DNA of 64,000 nucleotides from Bacteroidota bacterium (lineage in GTDB: Bacteria; Bacteroidota; Bacteroidia; Flavobacteriales; Flavobacteriaceae), in NCBI GenBank assembly GCA_023446155.1, contig JAEXIT010000009.1:106793-170792 (forward strand). The letters are read 5' to 3'. A program made the translations under genes and the position numbers. Below the pieces are notes generated by a model. It saw nothing but the letters and a program-made list of their open reading frames with translations. It was not told the origin of the DNA and ran no database searches. Of the stretch, positions 32,647 to 41,530 are shown piece after piece (the first letter of the stretch is position 1; the number at the start of each line of letters is the position of its first letter).

Positions 32647-34038
32647 ATGGGAAATAAATTATCCGGGAAAGACCTGATCAAATTGGGCTTTCCTAAAAAT
32701 AACAGCATCAATATTGCCTTGGGGCAAATCAACAGATATAGAAAAAGAGAGAAAAAAGAAGGCATTTTAACGGAAGCAAAAGAAGTATTGCTGTTTCCGG
32801 AAAAATTTAAAAATCACGGTACCTGGGGAAAAGTGGCCGAAGGGTTGATCAACCCGGTACAGGTGCGAATGCAACAACTCAATACCACCCGTGCGCCCTT
32901 TTCAATTTTTGGCGAAAATGAAATCGATCAACAGGCAAAGTTTCAGTTATACGATGCGCTAAAATTGCCAATCGCAGTAGCGGGAGCTTTGATGCCGGAT
33001 GCGCATTCCGGTTATGGCTTGCCAATTGGGGGTGTGCTGGCGACCGAAAATGCGGTGATTCCGTATGGCGTTGGTGTCGACATCGGTTGTCGGATGAGTT
33101 TGTCGATTTTCGATGTACCGGCTTCTTTTCTAAAAGGAAGGAGCGAGCAATTGGAAGCCATCTTAGCCGAACATACCAAATTCGGAATGTATGAAACGCA
33201 TCAGATCAAAGCCGATCATGAGATTTTTTACCGACCGGAATTCAAAGATATTCCATTTGTAAAAGGCTTGCTGGACAAGGCGTATAAACAACTGGGAACG
33301 TCCGGTGGCGGTAATCATTTTGTGGAATTCGGAATTGTGAAAATCGATGCGCCCTTACCGGAATGGAAGCTTGTGCCCGGCGAATATGTTGCGGTGTTAT
33401 CGCATAGCGGATCCCGTGGATTGGGTGCCAATATCGCCAAACAGTATACCTATCTGGCTACGAAACAATGTCCGTTGCCTAAAAATGTACAACAATTGGC
33501 CTGGCTGGATCTGAATACGCACGACGGTCAGGAATATTGGATGGCGATGAATCTTGCCGGCGATTATGCCAAAGCCTGTCATGAGGATATTCACCGACGG
33601 ATTGCAAAAATACTGGGAAAAAGGGTAGTGGTGACTATTGAGAACCATCACAATTTTGCGTGGAAAGAAATGCACAACGGAAAGGAATGTATTGTACATC
33701 GCAAAGGGGCGACTCCGGCGGCGGAAGGACAATTGGGAATTATTCCCGGTTCGATGACGGCTCCGGGTTATATCGTGATGGGAAAAGGAAATCCGGCAAG
33801 CCTTAATTCGGCGTCACATGGTGCTGGAAGGGTGTTTTCGAGAGCCAAATGTAAATCGATGTTTACGCAAAGTGACATCAAAAAAGAATTAAAAAAGCAC
33901 GACGTAAGCCTGATTGGTGGCAATATTGATGAAGCGCCAATGGCCTATAAGGACATCACCAAAGTGATGGGTAACCAACAGGAATTGGTGACCGTTTTGG
34001 GAACGTTTACGCCTAAGATCGTGCGAATGGATAAATAA
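32647..34038 (+). CDS. RtcB-family RNA ligase, PrfH-associated copy
   Basis: A 463-residue RtcB paralogue with the same motif set as the copy at 16.0 kb: VDIGCRMSLS, SGGGNHFVEFG, SHSGSRGLG, NHHNFAWKE, HRKGATPA and IPGSMTAPG. It seals RNA breaks with 2',3'-cyclic phosphate or 3'-phosphate and 5'-OH ends. Its position upstream of prfH places it in the RtcB2-PrfH module, which in E. coli repairs 16S rRNA cut in the decoding centre by colicin E3-type nucleases. An 8-nt gap separates it from the zinc-ribbon gene. Confidence 0.92.
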   Translation: MGNKLSGKDLIKLGFPKNNSINIALGQINRYRKREKKEGILTEAKEVLLFPEKFKNHGTWGKVAEGLINPVQVRMQQLNTTRAPFSIFGENEIDQQAKFQLYDALKLPIAVAGALMPDAHSGYGLPIGGVLATENAVIPYGVGVDIGCRMSLSIFDVPASFLKGRSEQLEAILAEHTKFGMYETHQIKADHEIFYRPEFKDIPFVKGLLDKAYKQLGTSGGGNHFVEFGIVKIDAPLPEWKLVPGEYVAVLSHSGSRGLGANIAKQYTYLATKQCPLPKNVQQLAWLDLNTHDGQEYWMAMNLAGDYAKACHEDIHRRIAKILGKRVVVTIENHHNFAWKEMHNGKECIVHRKGATPAAEGQLGIIPGSMTAPGYIVMGKGNPASLNSASHGAGRVFSRAKCKSMFTQSDIKKELKKHDVSLIGGNIDEAPMAYKDITKVMGNQQELVTVLGTFTPKIVRMDK

Positions 34039-34046
34039 TAACAGCT

Positions 34047-34667
34047 ATGAAACGATTTCAAGACGAAAATAAAAGAGCCAGTCATTTTTCCAATGAGATT
34101 TTGGTGAAATGTCCAAAATGCGGAACAAAAGCAACAGTCAAAAGGACGTTTTCTGAAAAAGATAATTATGGGATATTCTCAAATCGGATTTTACAATGTC
34201 CGGGTTGTTATCTCCGTCAGGAAAATAACATGATCAAATACAGAGCAACGGTCAATCAGTATTGTTGTAACAATGTAGAAAAAGTAAAATACGAATCACA
34301 ACTTTTGAATGAGAAGCCGCAAAAAATAAAGATAAAGTGCAGGAGTTGCAACCAGATAAAAGAATTTGTGCCGAAAATAGAAGAAGTATATATGTGTTTT
34401 AAAACGGATGAAAATAATGTCCGGGAGTGGTGTTTTGATGCCGAATTGTGGTTTCAGAAAACGGTGCGAGGAAATGTATTCTGGGCATATAATGAAGCAC
34501 ATATTGATTATTTGGAGGGCTATATCGCAGCCGGTTTACGGGAACGAAACAGTCGGTGTAATGGTGGTAAAACAATGGTCGCCAGTCTTCCGAAGTTTGT
34601 AAAAGATGCCCGTAACAGGGATAAGCTATTAAAGGTGATTACAGAATGGAAAAAATCATACAGATAA
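34047..34667 (+). CDS. Zinc-ribbon protein of unknown function in the RtcB-PrfH operon
   Basis: A 206-residue protein with three CxxC pairs that could form zinc ribbons: CPKC near 22-25, CPGC near 50-53 and CRSC near 99-102. Two further cysteines (QYCCNN) lie between them. The C-terminal part is basic (SLPKFVKDARNRDKLLKVI, then EWKKSYR). No catalytic motif is recognised. Zinc ribbons and a basic tail suggest RNA or ribosome binding, which would fit a recognition factor for damaged ribosomes. It overlaps prfH by 22 nt. Confidence 0.82.
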   Translation: MKRFQDENKRASHFSNEILVKCPKCGTKATVKRTFSEKDNYGIFSNRILQCPGCYLRQENNMIKYRATVNQYCCNNVEKVKYESQLLNEKPQKIKIKCRSCNQIKEFVPKIEEVYMCFKTDENNVREWCFDAELWFQKTVRGNVFWAYNEAHIDYLEGYIAAGLRERNSRCNGGKTMVASLPKFVKDARNRDKLLKVITEWKKSYR

Positions 34668-35335
34668 CATCCGGCAGAGGTCCGGAAGAATGCACCTGGG
34701 TTGTGGCTCAGGTGCTTAAAAAAATAAAGGAAGAAGCGCGATCCGAAGGATTGGAAGTACAGATTGTACAGCGGGAACCGGGACAGGAAAACGGAACGGT
34801 GACTACGGCAACGCTTGTTATTAAAGGTGATGAAAGTGCTGCTTTTGTGGATTCCTGGATTGGAACGATACAGTGGATTGGAACCAGTCAGTTTCGCAAA
34901 ATGCACAAACGGAAAAACTGGTTTATCGGAATTTTTGAAATAGAGCAATCTGCCGTACCGAAAATTTCGTATGTAGATATAAAGTATCAGGCGATGCGAA
35001 GTTCCGGAGCCGGTGGACAAAATGTGAATAAAGTCAGCTCGGCCGTTCGTGCGACACATGTTCCAACAGGAATCAGCGTGGTTTCGATGGATAGTCGTTC
35101 GCAACATCAGAATAAAAAAACAGCCACCGAACGGCTTGTCCGGAAATTGGAAGAAACATCGTTGGAAGTATTAAAAAAGGAGGTCGATAAAAAATGGGAA
35201 AACCAACTCAATATTGTCAGAGGGAATCCCAAACGCGTGTTCTCAGGAACCGATTTTAAAAAGCAAAATGTGGAGAAAAATTATAAATCCACGCGACAAC
35301 AACTAAAGAATAACTTGAAAAATTACATCGAATGA
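34646..35335 (+). CDS. prfH: Peptide chain release factor H-like protein (PrfH)
   Basis: A 229-residue class I release factor homologue lacking the full codon-recognition domain of RF1/RF2 (about 360 residues). It starts KIIQITSGRGPEECTWVV, typical of PrfH, and has the peptidyl-hydrolase GGQ in SSGAGGQNVNKVSS. The C-terminus is basic. PrfH releases the nascent peptide from ribosomes with a cleaved decoding centre so that RtcB can reseal the rRNA. The start overlaps the zinc-ribbon gene by 22 nt, and the stop overlaps the TPR gene start (ATGA). Confidence 0.92.
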   Translation: MEKIIQITSGRGPEECTWVVAQVLKKIKEEARSEGLEVQIVQREPGQENGTVTTATLVIKGDESAAFVDSWIGTIQWIGTSQFRKMHKRKNWFIGIFEIEQSAVPKISYVDIKYQAMRSSGAGGQNVNKVSSAVRATHVPTGISVVSMDSRSQHQNKKTATERLVRKLEETSLEVLKKEVDKKWENQLNIVRGNPKRVFSGTDFKKQNVEKNYKSTRQQLKNNLKNYIE

Positions 35336-35865
35336 AAACAGATAAATTAGATAAGTTTTTGTTTCAGGCTATGGATGCCTATCCTTCTTATCTGGAAGAA
35401 ACCGTGGAATCGTTGGGCTACGCTTTGTCGTATGATGCCAAAAATACCATGGCACTTTGCCTGTTAGGAAGGTTGCATGCCGAACAACTATACGATTATG
35501 AAGGAGCGAAAGTTTATTTTGAACAGGCATTGGCCGAAAATCTGCATGCTTTGGAAGTATATCCGTATTTTATCGATACGCTGTTGCAGAATGAAGATTT
35601 TGATCAGGCCGAAAAGTTAATCGATTTTGCCCTAACGATTAAAGGGGGGAACAAAGCCGAAATCCTTTTAAAAAGGGTGAGCCTTTTGGAGCGCAAAAGG
35701 GCCTTTTCCGATGCGAAAGAAGTCTTGAAAGAGGTGAAATTAAACGCTTACAATTCGGATTTACACTATTATATCTCAGATACGGAAAAACGGTTAAAAG
35801 AAAAAATCGAACTGTCTGAGGGTAAAAAGGACAAAAAAGCGAAAACAAAAAAGAAGAAAAAGTAA
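35332..35865 (+). CDS. TPR-repeat protein with Lys-rich tail
   Basis: A 177-residue protein with about three tetratricopeptide repeats (CLLGRLHAEQLYDYEGAKVYF, then LHALEVYPYFIDTLLQNEDF) and a strongly basic C-terminal tail of Lys, Asp and Ala ending in KKKKK. The ATG overlaps the prfH stop, so it is translationally coupled to it. Function unknown. The basic tail suggests RNA or ribosome contact, but this is inference. The operon ends at the terminator just downstream. Confidence 0.82.
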   Translation: MKTDKLDKFLFQAMDAYPSYLEETVESLGYALSYDAKNTMALCLLGRLHAEQLYDYEGAKVYFEQALAENLHALEVYPYFIDTLLQNEDFDQAEKLIDFALTIKGGNKAEILLKRVSLLERKRAFSDAKEVLKEVKLNAYNSDLHYYISDTEKRLKEKIELSEGKKDKKAKTKKKKK

Positions 35866-35870
35866 TTGTA

Positions 35871-35898
35871 AAAAAGCTCCCGTAATGGGAGCTTTTTT
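35871..35898. terminator. Bidirectional terminator, RtcB-PrfH operon and YceI gene
   Basis: AAAAAGCTCCC and GGGAGCTTTTT form an 11-bp stem with a 5-nt loop between convergent genes. Confidence 0.9.
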
Positions 35899-35917
35899 TA
35901 TGGTTTCCGGTAGGAAT

Positions 35918-36460
35918 TTATTTTAGCGTACAGTCAAAACTAACCGCTACGTTTTTTGAGACTTTTTTGCTAACCACACTTGGGATGTCAATGCCAAAAT
36001 CGTCTACCGTTACCGTGAAATTGGACTGAATGGCAATGTCGTTGCCTACTTTTTTGATTTTTGCCGGAATAACCACATCTTTTGTTTTACCGTGTACTTC
36101 GAGTTTTCCGCGGATGGTATAGTCTTTACCGGCATCGGTTAACGAACTCATTTTAAAATCGTCGATTTTTCCTTTAAAGGTCGCTTTTGGATAGCGATCA
36201 CTTTCGATATAATTCTCGTTAAAATGCTCCTCCATTAAAGCAATTTTAAAACGAAAACTTTTAACCAGTATCAGACTGGCGATTTCACCGGTATCGGTAT
36301 TCAATACAAAAGTAGCACTACGGCTTTTGGCCTTTACTTCTTCAAAAGCGGGAACCGATGCTTCAAAGCTGATTTCTCCGGTTTTGGTGACTTTTTTGTT
36401 TTGCGCTTGCAAACCCGTGAAGGCACAGCAAAAGGCGATGAGGTATAAAATACGTTTCAT
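35918..36460 (-). CDS. YceI-family periplasmic protein
   Basis: A 180-residue exported protein (signal peptide LIAFCCAFTGLQA, cleavage before QNKK). The YceI lipocalin-like barrel shows FEASVPAFEEVKAKS, HFNENYIESDRYPKATFKG and IRGKLEVHGKTKDV. YceI proteins bind isoprenoid lipids or amphiphiles in the periplasm. It lies 14 nt downstream of a c-type cytochrome gene on the same strand, a common flavobacterial pairing. Confidence 0.9.
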   Translation of the reverse strand: MKRILYLIAFCCAFTGLQAQNKKVTKTGEISFEASVPAFEEVKAKSRSATFVLNTDTGEIASLILVKSFRFKIALMEEHFNENYIESDRYPKATFKGKIDDFKMSSLTDAGKDYTIRGKLEVHGKTKDVVIPAKIKKVGNDIAIQSNFTVTVDDFGIDIPSVVSKKVSKNVAVSFDCTLK

Positions 36461-36474
36461 GATTCAGGGATTTA

Positions 36475-36840
36475 TTATTCGACAAGACCGTTGGTATTCC
36501 ATTCGATTATTTTGTTGATCGTACTTTGTGGTAATCGCGTGCCGCCCAATGGCATCATTCCGTCTGCTCCCTGCGATCGGGATATCCGGTCGATGAGTCC
36601 CCGGTTTAAAACCGCGTTTTTCACATCGGCATAGGTGGTTAACGACATTGGCGCTCCATTCGTCGGTATCGTCCCGTGACAGGAGATACAATTGTTGGTA
36701 ATGATGCTTTTCACCGCGTTGGTATAGGTAACCGGTTCGGTAGTAGTACTGTTGTCGATAAGGTCGGAATCGGTGTCGTTGGTACAGCCAGTCAGTAGTA
36801 ATAAACCGAATGATAGGGTGAATAAGTAGCTTTTTTTCAT
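36475..36840 (-). CDS. Small c-type cytochrome lipoprotein
   Basis: A 121-residue lipoprotein (LLLLTGC lipobox, Cys at about 19) with one haem motif NNCISCHG near residues 51-58 and a methionine-containing MMPLGG segment that could give the sixth haem ligand. It resembles cytochrome c domains with the ICSCH/IISNNCISCHG pattern common in Bacteroidota. It probably transfers electrons in the periplasm and forms an operon with yceI. Confidence 0.87.
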   Translation of the reverse strand: MKKSYLFTLSFGLLLLTGCTNDTDSDLIDNSTTTEPVTYTNAVKSIITNNCISCHGTIPTNGAPMSLTTYADVKNAVLNRGLIDRISRSQGADGMMPLGGTRLPQSTINKIIEWNTNGLVE

Positions 36841-36929
36841 TTTACTTTATTATATGGTTAAAGTTATGATTAAAATTTAAATAGTAAAATGAATTATCAT
36901 TAATTTTACATTTATTAAATAAAAAATTT

Positions 36930-37325
36930 ATGAAAAGAAAACGGATAGTGTTAATTTTGATTGGGTTGGTATTGTTGGGTTTTGCGGGTTATTCCTACCT
37001 GTATAAAGGGCATCGTGATATTGCCTCCGAAAAAGAGAGTTATCTGGTCACGGCGAATTCTATTTTTGACGAATTCAAAGCCGATGAGGCCAAAGCCAAT
37101 CAGAAATATCTCGATAAGACCATAGAGGTATATGGTAAAGTTAGTAGTGTCGATTTGGAGGCCAATTCGGTTATTATCGATGAAAAACTGTTTGCCGTTT
37201 TAAAAGATAAAATAAAAGACGGGGAACTCATGGTGTTGTCCAATATCAAAGTGAAAGGCCGGTTTATTGGTTACGACGATTTATTGGGCGAACTTAAAAT
37301 GGATCAATGTACCATCGTGGAATAG
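36930..37325 (+). CDS. OB-fold tRNA_anti-like protein
   Basis: A 131-residue protein with an N-terminal membrane helix (IVLILIGLVLLGFAGYSYL, about 5-23) and a C-terminal OB-fold (AKANQKYLDKTIEVYGKVSS, then NIKVKGRFIGYDDLL) of the tRNA_anti-like family. The name reflects fold similarity and not tRNA binding. It is likely membrane-anchored, facing the periplasm. It precedes the DUF5777 gene by 59 nt, in the same orientation and divergent from the cytochrome genes. Confidence 0.8.
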   Translation: MKRKRIVLILIGLVLLGFAGYSYLYKGHRDIASEKESYLVTANSIFDEFKADEAKANQKYLDKTIEVYGKVSSVDLEANSVIIDEKLFAVLKDKIKDGELMVLSNIKVKGRFIGYDDLLGELKMDQCTIVE

Positions 37326-37384
37326 TGTAACCGATTACCAAATGATGTATTCAATCAAATAACGCATTCAATCAAGCTCCTTAT

Positions 37385-38263
37385 ATGAAAAAAAGTTTAC
37401 TCTCTTTACTCTTACTTCCTTTTTGCGCGTCGGCTCAAAATGACCTGTTGTCGGAAATCGATACGGTAAAAACAGATAACCGGGTCGAATCGGTATTTAA
37501 ATCGTTAAAAATCGTAAACCTCGAATCGACAAAACTCGCCGCAAAAGGGGATTTTTATTTTATCGTGGCACACCGCTTCGGATATGTCAAACATGGTTTT
37601 GAAGACTTCTTCGGAATGGACGATGCTAATACACAAATTAAGTTTACCTATGGGGTGACGAACTGGCTTACGGCGCATGTGTCCCGTAGCGGTTTTCAGA
37701 AAACCTATGAAATGGCCGTGAAATATCGATTGATGTCTCAGGAGAAAGAAGGTTTTCCGGTAACGTTGGTAGGTTTTAACAGTTTGGCAATCAATACTGA
37801 AATGAAAAAAGAGGATTTTCCAAATCTGAAATTTGACAACCGATTGAGTTATGTGACACAATTGTTGATTTCCAGAAAGTTTACCGAACACCTTTCACTG
37901 GAGTTGGCGCCAACGTATTTCCACGAGAATACAGTCCGGGATATACTGGATGCGAATAACAATGTGATCACACCAAATCCGCAATCAAACGATCAGTTTG
38001 CACTGGGTATGGGGGGGCGTTATAAATTAACCAAACGCTGGTCGGTTAATATGGATTATGCGGCGCATCTCAACCGTGCTAAAAATTCGGTGTTTACGAA
38101 CCCGTTGTCCATTGGTGTGGATCTGGAAACCGGCGGACACGTTTTTCAAATGCATTTTACCAATTCCAGAGCCATGAATGAAGCTGGTTTTCTCGGACAA
38201 ACTACAGGCGACTGGGGAAAAGGGGAGATTTCGTTCGGATTCAATCTGGTTCGGGTGTTTTAA
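37385..38263 (+). CDS. DUF5777 family beta-barrel protein
   Basis: A 292-residue exported protein (signal peptide LLSLLLLPFCASA, then QNDL). Alternating hydrophobic and polar strands (VAHRFGYVKHGFEDFFG, then RWSVNMDYAAHL) end in an aromatic C-terminal strand (ISFGFNLVRVF), as in outer-membrane barrels. DUF5777 genes regularly accompany the YceI, cytochrome and OB-fold genes seen here, suggesting a shared respiratory or stress role. Function unknown. Confidence 0.85.
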   Translation: MKKSLLSLLLLPFCASAQNDLLSEIDTVKTDNRVESVFKSLKIVNLESTKLAAKGDFYFIVAHRFGYVKHGFEDFFGMDDANTQIKFTYGVTNWLTAHVSRSGFQKTYEMAVKYRLMSQEKEGFPVTLVGFNSLAINTEMKKEDFPNLKFDNRLSYVTQLLISRKFTEHLSLELAPTYFHENTVRDILDANNNVITPNPQSNDQFALGMGGRYKLTKRWSVNMDYAAHLNRAKNSVFTNPLSIGVDLETGGHVFQMHFTNSRAMNEAGFLGQTTGDWGKGEISFGFNLVRVF

Positions 38264-38272
38264 AAATAAAAA

Positions 38273-38302
38273 AACCTGTCGGCAAATATCTTCCGACAGG
38301 TT
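38273..38302 (+). terminator. Terminator after DUF5777
   Basis: AACCTGTCGG and CCGACAGGTT form a 10-bp stem with a 10-nt loop. Confidence 0.85.
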
Positions 38303-38314
38303 GTTTCTAAAGAA

Positions 38315-38338
38315 AAGGGCTGTTGTATTACAGCCCTT
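38315..38338 (-). terminator. Terminator of the FG-GAP protein gene
   Basis: AAGGGCTGT and ACAGCCCTT form a 9-bp stem. On the minus strand it is followed by a T-rich stretch. Confidence 0.8.
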
Positions 38339-38344
38339 ATTTTT

Positions 38345-40354
38345 TTAATTCTTGATGAACTTGGTACTGTATTTTTCTCCGGTATTGCTTTCGATAGATA
38401 GGATATACGTTCCTTTTGCCAGAGTGCGTACATCAATCTGATTCGCTTCGATAGCGGTTGTTAAAGCGATACGACCGGTAATGTCGTAGAAAATAGCTTT
38501 GTCGGCGGTAACACTTGTAGCATCCATTTGTATTTTGATAAAATCACGGGATGGATTCGGATAAACCACAAACGTATCTTTGCTATGGTCTCCGGTGCTA
38601 AGAAGGGTATTGCCTTCGATAACTACCAGATGTTGGTTCGGACTTACATTGTTATAGGTGTCTACGATTCCCGATGGCCATTTTACAATCACCTGTGAGA
38701 TTTGTGAAGCCGCCCCCAGTCCGAAGTGAACATTTAATGAACTCATATTTCGGAAACCGTCGCCACTGCGTACATCCCGGATTTGTTTACCCCATGAACC
38801 ATAGACTTCCACTCGGGCTCCTATACCATTGGCGTTACTTTGTATTCCTTTTAAAGAAAGTTTTAACCATTTATTACTGTTACCATTGTTTAGATAAATG
38901 TTGTCGTTGTTCTGAATATCCAGGAAGCCGTCATTGTTCAAGTCGCCAATCGGACCGTTGTTGAGGCCACTTATATATTGCGGGGTAAAGGTCATGTTAC
39001 CGTTGTTGAACATGATCGTATTTCCAGGTCCGAAAATATCGACAAAACCGTCGTTGTTAAAATCGTGTGCTACGTTTTCCTGACCTAAGTTACTTAGAGA
39101 TGGAAATCCGGAGCCAGCGGTTACATCGGTAAATGTTCCGTCTCCGTTGTTGCGCATCAGTTTGTGCATACCGTTTGTATTGGAACTGGCACCTACAAAA
39201 ACGTCCATATCGCCATCGTTGTCGAAATCACCCCAGGCCGATGACCAGGTTTGAATCGGATCGGATAAACCGGCTTGTACGCTCACATTGGTAAAAACAC
39301 CGTTTCCGTCGTTACGGTGTAATTCGTTAAGACTGGCAGAAATATTTCCGCCACGACATTTGGCAATAAATAAATCCTGATCCCCGTCATTGTCGTAATC
39401 AACCCAAATGGAACCGTAGTTTCCGCCTTGTGGATGATCACCCAATCCGCCCTGATGATACGTTAGGTTGTTGTTGCCGTCGTTCATAAAATAGACGTTC
39501 GGATTGACGTCGTGGCAAACAAAAATATCCAGGTTTCCATCGTTATTGATGTCGACAAAATTGGTACGCTGACAAAAGATGTATTGTGGGAAAGATTGTG
39601 CGGTATATGCGTTACCGCTGGCATTAGCTTTTAAAAACGTAGCGCCGCTACCTCCTCCGAAGATAAGGTCGTTGTATCCGTTTTTGTCCAGATCCCCGGC
39701 AGCAATACTCCAGGAGGGCTGATTGCTTACGCCCGTTAATGGGTAGGCAACACTGTTAAATCCGGTTGGGGTCTGGTATAAAATACGAAGCTGATTATTG
39801 CTTACACCAACAATGTCGTCCAGGTAATCTCCGTTCATGTCGACCACACAGTTTCTGTAGGTCGAGCCGGCAAGGGGCTGACTTTGTGTGGTGAAACTTA
39901 TTAACGGAGCGATGTAATTCTGTTGGGAAAGGACGAATTCAAAACCGATGCTATCCCATTTATTGTCGAAAACAATATAATAGGTGTTGCCAACAAAAGC
40001 ATCGAAAGTGGCTACAGAGGTATTTCCGCTACCGTTATCGTCGTCGCCGGTTACGCAAACCATGGATCCGCAACTCCCTTTGTAAATGTGAACACGGGTG
40101 TCTCTTCCAACACTGGCAGGTAGATCGGTCGATACGGTTACCCGATAGTCTCCGGTTGGGGTATACGAATACCATTCGAAGGCAGTGCCCAGTGGAGTCG
40201 TTCCGGAGATACAGCTTTGTGGTGGTGCTCCGGTGCCATCGATAAACGGAACGGTGTATTGTCCGACTCCAATCGAAGGAGCGGTACTACACGTGTTCTG
40301 GGCGTTCAGATTGATAAAGCCCAGCGTGAAAAGTAATAAGGTAATTTTTTTCAT
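38345..40354 (-). CDS. T9SS-exported FG-GAP/VCBS and ASPIC/UnbV repeat protein
   Basis: A 669-residue secreted protein. A signal peptide (LLLFTLGFINLNA) is followed by an N-terminal domain with two disulphide-type Cys pairs. Roughly seven FG-GAP repeats with calcium-binding DxDxDG or DxNxDG loops follow (DYDNDGDQDLF, DFDNDGDMDVF, DFNNDGFVDIF). An ASPIC/UnbV domain comes next (VHFGLGAASQISQVIVKWPSG). The protein ends in a type A T9SS sorting domain (VVYPNPSRDFIKI, then KGTYILSI, then KFIKN). It is probably a cell-surface or secreted calcium-binding protein. It lies 36 nt downstream of the dihaem cytochrome gene. Confidence 0.9.
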   Translation of the reverse strand: MKKITLLLFTLGFINLNAQNTCSTAPSIGVGQYTVPFIDGTGAPPQSCISGTTPLGTAFEWYSYTPTGDYRVTVSTDLPASVGRDTRVHIYKGSCGSMVCVTGDDDNGSGNTSVATFDAFVGNTYYIVFDNKWDSIGFEFVLSQQNYIAPLISFTTQSQPLAGSTYRNCVVDMNGDYLDDIVGVSNNQLRILYQTPTGFNSVAYPLTGVSNQPSWSIAAGDLDKNGYNDLIFGGGSGATFLKANASGNAYTAQSFPQYIFCQRTNFVDINNDGNLDIFVCHDVNPNVYFMNDGNNNLTYHQGGLGDHPQGGNYGSIWVDYDNDGDQDLFIAKCRGGNISASLNELHRNDGNGVFTNVSVQAGLSDPIQTWSSAWGDFDNDGDMDVFVGASSNTNGMHKLMRNNGDGTFTDVTAGSGFPSLSNLGQENVAHDFNNDGFVDIFGPGNTIMFNNGNMTFTPQYISGLNNGPIGDLNNDGFLDIQNNDNIYLNNGNSNKWLKLSLKGIQSNANGIGARVEVYGSWGKQIRDVRSGDGFRNMSSLNVHFGLGAASQISQVIVKWPSGIVDTYNNVSPNQHLVVIEGNTLLSTGDHSKDTFVVYPNPSRDFIKIQMDATSVTADKAIFYDITGRIALTTAIEANQIDVRTLAKGTYILSIESNTGEKYSTKFIKN

Positions 40355-40390
40355 GTCGTTGTAGTTTTTGGTTATAATTGAGATTTGGAT

Positions 40391-41515
40391 TTAGGGACAC
40401 GAAGGGTTTAGTGTGCTGATCCATTGTTCGATCATTTGCACCGCTTCTTCATGTACGATAGTTCGGCCAAGTAATGGCATACGGTTAGACTCATCGGTAG
40501 ATTGTAGTCGGAAATGTAACATTGACCGGTCGTATCGGCCACGACTTACAATATGGGTCAGAGCGTTGTCGATATATTCCTGCGGTTCAACACAGATTCC
40601 CAGATTAACAGGATTGGTGGTTTCACTGAAAGCAAAACGCATCGGACGATAATCACAATGGCTATCCTGAGAATGACAATGCGCACAATTGATATCGAGA
40701 TACGAGCGTACCCGTAGTTCCAGTGGTTTGGAAGTGTCTTGCCAGTTTATGGTACTGCTAATGTTTGCAGGATATCCGCTTTGCAGCATTCCGCGTTCCA
40801 TCCATTTTGTTAACTGATTTTTAGCGCCATCCGTATAGTTGTAGACAATGTTGAGGTTTTGCGGTTTAGGTCCGATCGGGATTGCTTTTTCATCTTTTTT
40901 ATGACAGGTAAGGCATTCTACTGATGATGGAATACGATAGTTGGTCGATTTGGTCTGACCGTTTTCTGTCCAGGTCAACGAACGGTAGCTGCCGTTCATG
41001 TCGAGAAGGGCTTCCGTTTGAGCGTCGTTCCAGATATAATTGGCAAAGATCCACTGATCCACTCCGTTACTGTCGACACCTTTTTTGATCATTAATCGGG
41101 TTTCAATAATCTGTGTTTTATTTTCGGGTTGTACATTATCGTAATAAAATGTTTTGATCAAAACAGTTCCAGTTGGGAAGTTTAATACTTTTCCATCGCC
41201 ATTATGTACGGCTTTGGAGTTTTCCGGCATCCATACAAAACGTTTTTTATGCGCATAATCGGTAAAAAGGCCGCTGGCAATCTCGTAAGGTAGTACACGA
41301 TCGTTCGGGGTATTGTTTTTTAAGGCACCGGTAAAAAAATGGTAGTCCGAAAGTTTTGGATAGGGTACTTGCGACAAATCTACCGAAACGGGTGTGCCTG
41401 TCGGAGTAGGTGTCGGGGTAATTTCTGTGTATTCGTCGTTGTCGGATTGACAGGAGAATAATACAAAAAGCCCCATTAATAGTAGTAGTGTAGGGGAAAA
41501 GTAGTTTTTTTTCAT
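40391..41515 (-). CDS. Dihaem c-type cytochrome lipoprotein (SO_2930-like)
   Basis: About 374 residues from the ATG at 41515 (MKKNYFSPTLLLL); a longer reading from 41530 adds five residues before the signal peptide. The lipobox is LFSCQSD. Two haem-binding motifs are visible, CLTCHKK near 210 and CAHCHSQ near 290. The C-terminal RMPLLGR segment may supply a methionine ligand. The overall arrangement matches the SO_2930 family of dihaem cytochromes found in marine and Bacteroidota species. It is likely co-transcribed with the FG-GAP surface protein gene. Role in electron transfer inferred. Confidence 0.85.
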   Translation of the reverse strand: MKKNYFSPTLLLLMGLFVLFSCQSDNDEYTEITPTPTPTGTPVSVDLSQVPYPKLSDYHFFTGALKNNTPNDRVLPYEIASGLFTDYAHKKRFVWMPENSKAVHNGDGKVLNFPTGTVLIKTFYYDNVQPENKTQIIETRLMIKKGVDSNGVDQWIFANYIWNDAQTEALLDMNGSYRSLTWTENGQTKSTNYRIPSSVECLTCHKKDEKAIPIGPKPQNLNIVYNYTDGAKNQLTKWMERGMLQSGYPANISSTINWQDTSKPLELRVRSYLDINCAHCHSQDSHCDYRPMRFAFSETTNPVNLGICVEPQEYIDNALTHIVSRGRYDRSMLHFRLQSTDESNRMPLLGRTIVHEEAVQMIEQWISTLNPSCP

Positions 41516-41530
41516 GCTATTGTTAATCAA

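Noticed and set aside
34520..35107. 195-residue minus-strand ORF opposite prfH
   Set aside because: Antisense shadow of two recognisable coupled genes.
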